A stretch of DNA of 64,000 nucleotides from an uncultured Gilliamella sp. (GTDB taxonomy: Bacteria; Pseudomonadota; Gammaproteobacteria; Enterobacterales; Orbaceae): NCBI GenBank assembly GCA_945271295.1, contig CALYPG010000001.1:248001-312000 (forward strand), written 5' to 3'. Shown in pieces: positions 58,553-64,000 of the stretch. Position numbers and translations under genes: made by a program. A model generated the notes under the pieces. It was not told the DNA's origin. It saw nothing but the letters and a program-made list of their open reading frames with translations, and did no database searches. How positions within the stretch are numbered: the first letter of the stretch is position 1; every line of letters begins with the position of its first letter.

Positions 58553-58585
58553 AAGATGTTTCAGGTCTGGCATACGTTTAAGTAT
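58553..58585 (+). repeat. Dispersed intergenic repeat, copy B
   Basis: AAGATGTTTCAGG, TCTGGC, ATACGTTT, AA, GTAT. ATAC and GTAT can pair. TTTTGACA follows a few bases later, the complement of the TGTCAAAA that begins copy C. It lies between the convergent ends of lapC and lipA. Confidence 0.7.
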
Positions 58586-58607
58586 AAATTTTGACACCAA
58601 CAGTTGT

Positions 58608-58635
58608 GATAAATAAGGTGAACTTTACTTCACCT
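58608..58635 (-). terminator. Terminator of lipA
   Basis: On the minus strand AGGTGAA-GTAAAG-TTCACCT folds over the lipA stop codon and is followed by TATTTAT. Confidence 0.6.
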
Positions 58636-59584
58636 CTTTACCTAACGCTTGTAAATCTGCATGATAGGAAGAACGAACAAAAGGTCCACAAGCTGCATGA
58701 GTAAAGCCTATATCTAAAGCGATACTTTTAAGTTCATCAAATTCTTGTGGTGTGACATAGCGTTCAACGGGTAAGTGATATTTACTTGGCTGCAAGTATT
58801 GACCTAAAGTTAACATTGTCACCCCATGGGTACGTAAATCTTTTAATACTTGAATTAGTTCTTGATTGGTTTCACCAAGGCCAACCATTAATCCAGATTT
58901 GGTTGGAATTTCGGGGTGTTTTTCTTTAAAAGATGCCAGTAATTTAAGCGAACCTGCATAGTTAGCGCCCGGACGGATCTTTTTATACAAGCGCGGAATA
59001 TTTTCTAAATTGTGATTAAAAACATCAGGAGGATTATCACTCAATACTGCAACTGCTTCATCAATACAACCACGAAAATCAGGCGTTAACGTTTCCACTT
59101 TAATATTCGGGCTCAAAGCTCGTATTTCCGACGTACAAGCCGCAAAATGGCTCGCGCCACCATCTTTGAGATCATCACGGTCTACCGAAGTAATCACCAC
59201 GTAACGTAATTTCATTTCTTGAATAGTTTGCGCGAGTTTATTTGGCTCTTCACGGTCAGGGGGAAGCGGGCGACCATGAGCAACATCACAAAATGGACAA
59301 CGACGAGTACAAATATCACCTAATATCATAAAAGTAGCAGTACCATGATTAAAACACTCAGCTAAGTTAGGGCAAGAAGCTTCTTCACAAACTGAATGTA
59401 ATCCATGTTTGCGCATAGTATTTTTAATATGGGCAATATTATCGGAATGAGCGGACAATTTGATTCTCATCCATTCTGGTTTTTTTAGTGGAGTACTATC
59501 TTCTAAAGTTACCGTTGGAATTAATCGTGTTTTGTCGGCATCACGGTATTTTGAACTTCTGATTTGTGTTTGTTCATTCAGCAT
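58625..59584 (-). CDS. lipA: Lipoyl synthase
   Basis: LipA inserts two sulfur atoms into octanoyl groups on lipoyl domains. The 319-residue radical SAM enzyme has the auxiliary cluster motif [12 protein letters not shown] at about residues 71-82 and the radical SAM motif CTRRCPFC at about 97-104. The C-terminal [10 protein letters not shown] gives the conserved RSSY serine ligand. It follows lipB by 10 nt. Its target, the AceF lipoyl domains, is encoded by the divergent unit. Confidence 0.97.
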   Translation of the reverse strand: MLNEQTQIRSSKYRDADKTRLIPTVTLEDSTPLKKPEWMRIKLSAHSDNIAHIKNTMRKHGLHSVCEEASCPNLAECFNHGTATFMILGDICTRRCPFCDVAHGRPLPPDREEPNKLAQTIQEMKLRYVVITSVDRDDLKDGGASHFAACTSEIRALSPNIKVETLTPDFRGCIDEAVAVLSDNPPDVFNHNLENIPRLYKKIRPGANYAGSLKLLASFKEKHPEIPTKSGLMVGLGETNQELIQVLKDLRTHGVTMLTLGQYLQPSKYHLPVERYVTPQEFDELKSIALDIGFTHAACGPFVRSSYHADLQALGKEVK

Positions 59585-59594
59585 AATTTATGTC

Positions 59595-60215
59595 TTATTG
59601 GTTAGGTAACTGTTTAATAAAGTTATCTGTTAGTAATTGTTGTATCTCATGAGTATTAATATGTGAAACGTATTGTTTTAATTGGGTCATTTGTAGCCCA
59701 GCATAGCCGCAAGGATTAATATAGTTAAAAGGAGTAAGATCCATATCGATGTTTAATGCTAGCCCATGTAAAGTACAACCATGCTTTATATGCAAACCAA
59801 GCGAACAAATTTTTTTATGATCGACATAAACTCCTGGCGCATCCATTTTGGCATAAGCCCTAATATTGTAATAATCTAATGTTTGAATAACACAATTTTC
59901 TAAATAGCTAACAACTTGGCGAATAGTTATTTTACCTCGCTTTAAATCCAACAAAATATACATGATTTGTTGGCCCGGCGCATGATAAGTAATTTGACCA
60001 CCACGATCAGTATGCACCACAGGAATAATTGTTTTAGTTAATAAATGTTCAGCTTTACCTACTTTCCCTTGTGTAAATACCGGTGGGTGCTCAACTAACC
60101 AAATCTCATCAAGGGTATTAGCATCACGATTTTGAGTAAAATGATGCATCGCTTGATAAGTTTGCATATATGGTTTTATACCCAAATTTTTAATGATAAC
60201 ATCATTTCTCGTCAT
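59595..60215 (-). CDS. lipB: Octanoyltransferase
   Basis: LipB moves octanoate from acyl carrier protein to lipoyl domains. From the ATG at 60215 it has 206 residues. It has [24 protein letters not shown], the conserved lysine in [10 protein letters not shown], and the catalytic cysteine in INPCGYAG. An in-frame TTG four codons upstream is not preferred. It heads lipB-lipA and is divergent from aceE across 372 nt. Confidence 0.95.
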   Translation of the reverse strand: MTRNDVIIKNLGIKPYMQTYQAMHHFTQNRDANTLDEIWLVEHPPVFTQGKVGKAEHLLTKTIIPVVHTDRGGQITYHAPGQQIMYILLDLKRGKITIRQVVSYLENCVIQTLDYYNIRAYAKMDAPGVYVDHKKICSLGLHIKHGCTLHGLALNIDMDLTPFNYINPCGYAGLQMTQLKQYVSHINTHEIQQLLTDNFIKQLPNQ

Positions 60216-60587
60216 GGCATTTGTCAAATCATAATTAACACTATATTTATTCTTATATAACAGATTTTACTATCACTTGACAACTCATTGCCTATGGCGG
60301 TATAACAAAACTCACAATCTTTATATTCTTCAGCTTTAAAAAATTTGATTTATATCAAATAATTACTCTTTTACATTATAGTCTTATTGAAATAGTTGAT
60401 TAATTTAATAGGAATTAACATTCTTTTCTACACGGTGGTTTGCTTTACTTTTTCTTTGGAGATGGCAGACTGATATGAATAAAGCTCCGTAATGCAGAAT
60501 TAAAATATTATTGTTAGTTAGAGCGTTAGTTGCAGCTAATGATAGTAGTAAAGACTGCGTTTTTTATAACAAAAAAGAGGTTTTAAT
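60216..60587. other. Divergent regulatory region lipB / aceE
   Basis: This 372-nt gap has no gene. pdhR, which usually precedes aceE, is absent here. The FNR box at 60345 is followed by TATAGT at 60377, a possible -10 box reading towards aceE. Confidence 0.6.
60345..60358. promoter_or_regulatory. Perfect FNR box upstream of aceE
   Basis: TTGAT-TTAT-ATCAA matches the FNR consensus TTGAT-N4-ATCAA at all ten fixed positions, and the symmetry extends outwards to ATTTGAT/ATCAAAT. It covers where a -35 box would lie for the -10 at 60377, so anaerobic repression of pyruvate dehydrogenase is the simplest reading, as known in E. coli. An effect on lipB is also possible. Confidence 0.75.
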
Positions 60588-63254
60588 ATGTCGGACATGC
60601 AAATGAATGATATCGATCCCATCGAAACACAAGATTGGCTCAAAAGCGTTGAGTCTATCATTCGTGAAGAAGGAATCGAACGTGCACAATATATTATTGA
60701 ACAAATTGTCAATAAAGCTAAGGATGGTGGTGTTCCGCTACTATTTGGCTCCTCAACCAGTAATTACATAAATACCATTCCAGTAGAAGAACAACCTACT
60801 TATCCTGGTGATTGGGAAATTGAAAGGCGCATTCGTTCAATTGTCCGTTGGAATGCCATTATGATGGTATTAAGAGCGTCAAAAAAGGATTTAGAATTGG
60901 GTGGACATATGGCATCGTTTCAGTCTGCTGCTACTTTTTATGAAGTCTGTTTTAACCACTTTTTTAGAGCACGTAATGAAAAAGATGGTGGTGATTTGGT
61001 ATACTTCCAAGGGCACATTTCACCGGGTATTTATTCCCGAGCTTTTGTTGAAGGTCGTTTGACTGAAGAACAATTAGATAATTTCCGCCAAGAAGTTCAT
61101 GGCAAAGGTTTACCATCTTATCCTCACCCGAAATTACTATCTGAATTTTGGCAATTTCCAACCGTTTCTATGGGATTAGGGCCTATTAGTGCAATTTATC
61201 AAGCACGCTTTTTAAAATATCTAAATCATCGTGGCCTTAAAGATACATCTGAACAAACTGTCTATGCGTTTTTAGGTGATGGTGAAATGGATGAACCAGA
61301 ATCAAAAGGGGCCATTACGGTTGCCACGCGGGAAAAATTAGATAATTTGGTATTTGTTATAAACTGTAATTTACAGCGCTTGGATGGACCGGTAACAGGC
61401 AATGGTAAAATTATCAATGAACTTGAAGGGGTATTTGCTGGTGCTGGTTGGAATGTGATTAAAGTAATTTGGGGTGATCGTTGGGATAAACTTCTACAAA
61501 AAGATAAATCCGGTAAGTTAATCCGCCTTATGAATGAAACAGTGGATGGCGATTATCAAACTTTCAAGTCTAAAGATGGTGCTTATGTGCGTGAGCATTT
61601 CTTCGGCAAATATCCGGAAACAGCAGAATTAGTTAAAGATATGTCAGACGAAGAGATCTTTAGACTCAATCGTGGTGGTCAAGATCCAGCTAAAATGTTC
61701 GCAGCATTCAGTCGCGCGAAAGCAAATAAAGACCGACCGACAGTTATTTTAGCGCATACCATTAAAGGTTATGGCATGGGTGAAGCCGCAGAAGCTAAAA
61801 ATATTGCCCACCAAGTGAAAAAAATAAATATGGATGGTGTCCGCCATGTTCGAGACTTTTTCAATATTCCAGTAACCGATGAAGCGCTCGAAAAATTACC
61901 TTATATTAAATTTGAAGCACATACACCTGAATATAAATATATTCATGAACGTCGCAATGCTTTACATGGTTATGTTCCCTCCAGATTAACTAAATTTTCA
62001 GGTACAGTTTCAATCCCTGCATTAAGTGAATTTGCACCATTACTTGAAGCGCAAACAAAAGAGATTTCAACGACTATTGCATTTGTGCGAGCACTGAATA
62101 TCATGCTGAAAGATAAAGCATTGGCACCTCACTTAGTACCAATTTTAGCTGATGAAGCCAGAACCTTTGGTATGGAGGGGTTATTCCGTCAAATTGGTAT
62201 CTATAATCCGCACGGGCAACAATATACGCCACAAGATAAAGAGCAAGTGGCTTATTATCGTGAAGATGAAAAAGGTCAAATTTTGCAAGAGGGTATTAAT
62301 GAATGTGGAGCAACCGCCTCATGGTTAGCTGCGGCAACGTCTTATAGTACTAATGACTTCCCGATGATTCCTTTCTACATTTATTACTCCATGTTTGGTT
62401 TACAACGGGTAGGTGATTTAATGTGGGCGGCAGGGGATCAACAAGCACGTGGTTTTATGATTGGTGGCACTTCTGGACGTACTACTTTAAATGGTGAGGG
62501 TTTACAACACCAAGATGGTCATAGCCATATTCAAGCCTTAACCATTCCAAATTGTATTTCTTACGATCCCGCTTATGCTTATGAAGTGGCTGTGATTATG
62601 CAAGATGGTTTACGCCGTATGTATGGCGATCAAGAAAACGTTTATTACTATATCACCACATTAAATGAAAACTATGCTCAACCAGCAATGCCAGAAGGGG
62701 CTGAAGAAGGCATTCGTCGTGGTATTTATAAACTTGATACGGTCAAAGGTCAAAAAGGTAAACCGTCAGTTCAACTGCTAGGCTCTGGGGCGATTTTACG
62801 TCATGTGCGTGAAGCTGCCGATATTTTGGCTAAAAACTACGGTATTAGCTCAGAAATATACAGTGTGACATCTTTCACGGAACTTGCGCGTGAAGGTCAA
62901 GATTGTGAGCGTTATAATATGCTACACCCAAGTGAAACGCCAAAAATCCCATATGTAACTCAAGTGATGAACAACAATCCAGCAGTAGTTGCAACCGATT
63001 ATATGAAATTATTTGCTGAACAAATTCGTGCTTTTGTACCGGCTGAAAGCTATCGTGTACTTGGAACTGATGGTTTTGGTCGTAGTGACAGCCGTGAAAA
63101 TTTACGTCATCATTTTGAAGTTGATGCCTCTTATGTCGTGGTTGCAGCATTAGGTGAACTTGCTAAACGTGGTGATATTGCAACAAGCGTAGTCGATAAA
63201 GCCATTAAAAAGTTTGATATTAATCCAGATAAACTCAACCCACGTATAGCATAA
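60588..63254 (+). CDS. aceE: Pyruvate dehydrogenase E1 component
   Basis: The 888-residue homodimeric E1 (887 in E. coli) decarboxylates pyruvate with thiamine diphosphate. The cofactor motif runs from GDGEMDEPESKGAI to NCNLQRLDGPV, at about residues 230-265. The N-terminal ETQDWLKSVESIIREEG and the middle GLQRVGDLMWAAGDQQARGF are typical. AAAGAGG precedes the ATG. aceF follows after 12 nt in the same operon. Pyruvate use in air would run through this complex, while the pfl-like gene elsewhere in the window is not a pyruvate lyase. Confidence 0.98.
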   Translation: MSDMQMNDIDPIETQDWLKSVESIIREEGIERAQYIIEQIVNKAKDGGVPLLFGSSTSNYINTIPVEEQPTYPGDWEIERRIRSIVRWNAIMMVLRASKKDLELGGHMASFQSAATFYEVCFNHFFRARNEKDGGDLVYFQGHISPGIYSRAFVEGRLTEEQLDNFRQEVHGKGLPSYPHPKLLSEFWQFPTVSMGLGPISAIYQARFLKYLNHRGLKDTSEQTVYAFLGDGEMDEPESKGAITVATREKLDNLVFVINCNLQRLDGPVTGNGKIINELEGVFAGAGWNVIKVIWGDRWDKLLQKDKSGKLIRLMNETVDGDYQTFKSKDGAYVREHFFGKYPETAELVKDMSDEEIFRLNRGGQDPAKMFAAFSRAKANKDRPTVILAHTIKGYGMGEAAEAKNIAHQVKKINMDGVRHVRDFFNIPVTDEALEKLPYIKFEAHTPEYKYIHERRNALHGYVPSRLTKFSGTVSIPALSEFAPLLEAQTKEISTTIAFVRALNIMLKDKALAPHLVPILADEARTFGMEGLFRQIGIYNPHGQQYTPQDKEQVAYYREDEKGQILQEGINECGATASWLAAATSYSTNDFPMIPFYIYYSMFGLQRVGDLMWAAGDQQARGFMIGGTSGRTTLNGEGLQHQDGHSHIQALTIPNCISYDPAYAYEVAVIMQDGLRRMYGDQENVYYYITTLNENYAQPAMPEGAEEGIRRGIYKLDTVKGQKGKPSVQLLGSGAILRHVREAADILAKNYGISSEIYSVTSFTELAREGQDCERYNMLHPSETPKIPYVTQVMNNNPAVVATDYMKLFAEQIRAFVPAESYRVLGTDGFGRSDSRENLRHHFEVDASYVVVAALGELAKRGDIATSVVDKAIKKFDINPDKLNPRIA

Positions 63255-63266
63255 GAGGTGACAATA

Positions 63267-64000
63267 ATGAGTATTGAAATTAAATTACCCGATATTGGCA
63301 ATGATGAAGTTGAAGTCACTGAGGTTTTAGTTAAAGTGGGTGATAAGGTTGATGTCGATCAATCATTATTAACGGTTGAAGGTGATAAAGCCTCGATGGA
63401 AATTCCCGCACCTCAAGCAGGAATTGTTAAATCCATTATTGTTCATGTTGGCGACAAGGTAACCACGGGTGTTAGCATCATGGTGTTTGATGAAGCAGGT
63501 GCTAGTACACCAGCCGCTAAAACAGAAGCGCCAGTTGCAACCTCGGCAGCGACCGCTACCCCAACAACAGCAACACCAACCGCAGCAACTAGTCAAGTTG
63601 TTGATGTTAATGTCCCCGATATTGGTGGCGATGAAGTTGAAGTTACCGAAATTCTTGTCAAAGTAGGCGACACTATAGCGGTAGATGATTCCTTGATAAC
63701 GGTTGAAGGCGATAAAGCATCAATGGAAGTACCTGCCACCATTGCTGGGGTAGTGAAAAGCATCACCGTGAAAATAGGTGATAAAGTCAAGACCGGTTCC
63801 AAAATCATGGAATTTACGACCAGTGCTAGTGATGCACCGGTTAACGCTCAATCAGCAGCAGCAACTGAAAAAACGCCTGCTCCTGTGTCGGTAACTAGTT
63901 CGCCTGGTACTCCAGCTCAAACCGCGGTTACAACTACATCAACATCAACAGTTACAACTACTTCCACAGTTAATCCTACGGCTGGTAATGATTTTGTTGA
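63267..64000 (+). CDS. aceF: Pyruvate dehydrogenase E2, dihydrolipoyl acetyltransferase, 3' part outside window
   Basis: The visible 244 codons hold two lipoyl domains, with the lipoylated lysines at residues 41 and 150, each in EGDKASME. Linkers are rich in Ala, Pro and Thr. After the second domain a longer linker leads to NDFV at the window edge, which resembles the start of the E1/E3-binding domain. If so, this E2 has two lipoyl domains, one fewer than E. coli. AGAGGTG precedes the ATG at 63267. The catalytic domain lies beyond the window. Confidence 0.95.
   Translation, partial: MSIEIKLPDIGNDEVEVTEVLVKVGDKVDVDQSLLTVEGDKASMEIPAPQAGIVKSIIVHVGDKVTTGVSIMVFDEAGASTPAAKTEAPVATSAATATPTTATPTAATSQVVDVNVPDIGGDEVEVTEILVKVGDTIAVDDSLITVEGDKASMEVPATIAGVVKSITVKIGDKVKTGSKIMEFTTSASDAPVNAQSAAATEKTPAPVSVTSSPGTPAQTAVTTTSTSTVTTTSTVNPTAGNDFV

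Overview
The window reads as chromosome of an AT-rich gammaproteobacterium related to the enteric bacteria. Nearly every gene has a clear Escherichia coli counterpart, and several E. coli gene orders are kept: aroA-cmk-rpsA-ihfB-comEC-lpxK-ycaR-kdsB, lonH next to fabA, pilT/yggS/proC/yggT, and the frw-pfl-fsa sugar locus. Low GC in most genes together with this gene set suggests the family Orbaceae (Gilliamella-like gut symbionts). That assignment is inference from gene content, because no rRNA or tRNA gene was seen. I found no insertion sequence, prophage, CRISPR array or replication origin.

Layout. 1-5.1 kb: a cut-off NSS transporter, ubiG, a gluconate permease preceded by two GntR-type operators, and guaB. 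5.1-10.7 kb: a five-gene block on the minus strand (MarR regulator, HlyD adaptor, double ATPase, two permeases) matching E. coli ybhGFSR. It is richer in GC than its surroundings and has a 41-bp palindrome over its promoter. 10.8-12.2 kb: a DUF4865 gene divergent from a short LysR regulator. 12.2-22.1 kb: a complete counterpart of the E. coli frw/pfl/fsa locus. It holds an AraC regulator, two EIIB proteins, the HPr-EI-EIIA fusion PtsA, the EIIC FrwC, a glycyl radical enzyme with its activase, and fructose-6-phosphate aldolase, with a consensus CRP site between the divergent arms. 22.1-31.6 kb: a flavin reductase for ferric siderophores, acpH, a secreted 3-hydroxybutyrate oligomer hydrolase, ilvY, prfC and ptrA.

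31.6-43.4 kb: an XRE regulator, then aroA, cmk, rpsA, ihfB, an unknown membrane protein, comEC, lpxK, ycaR, kdsB and a DUF2461 gene. msbA, which normally lies before lpxK, is absent. 43.4-54 kb: marC, ssb, corA, glk, ycgL-ycgN, yggT, yggS, pilT, proC, a cold-shock gene with a cold-box-like leader, a secreted nuclease and an MFS transporter. 54-64 kb: fabA, lonH, lapC, lipA-lipB, and divergently aceE-aceF (aceF cut by the window end). A perfect FNR box lies between lipB and aceE.

How the genes work together. The sugar locus could import a sugar or sugar analogue as its phosphate, act on it with a radical dehydratase-type enzyme, and split the product with the aldolase. Glucokinase, gluconate uptake and pyruvate dehydrogenase with its lipoylation enzymes add further carbon routes. 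lpxK, kdsB, lapC and fabA all bear on outer-membrane lipid A and fatty acid supply. The most unusual non-coding signal is a 33-nt repeat, alignable without gaps in four intergenic copies scattered over 53 kb. I do not recognise it.
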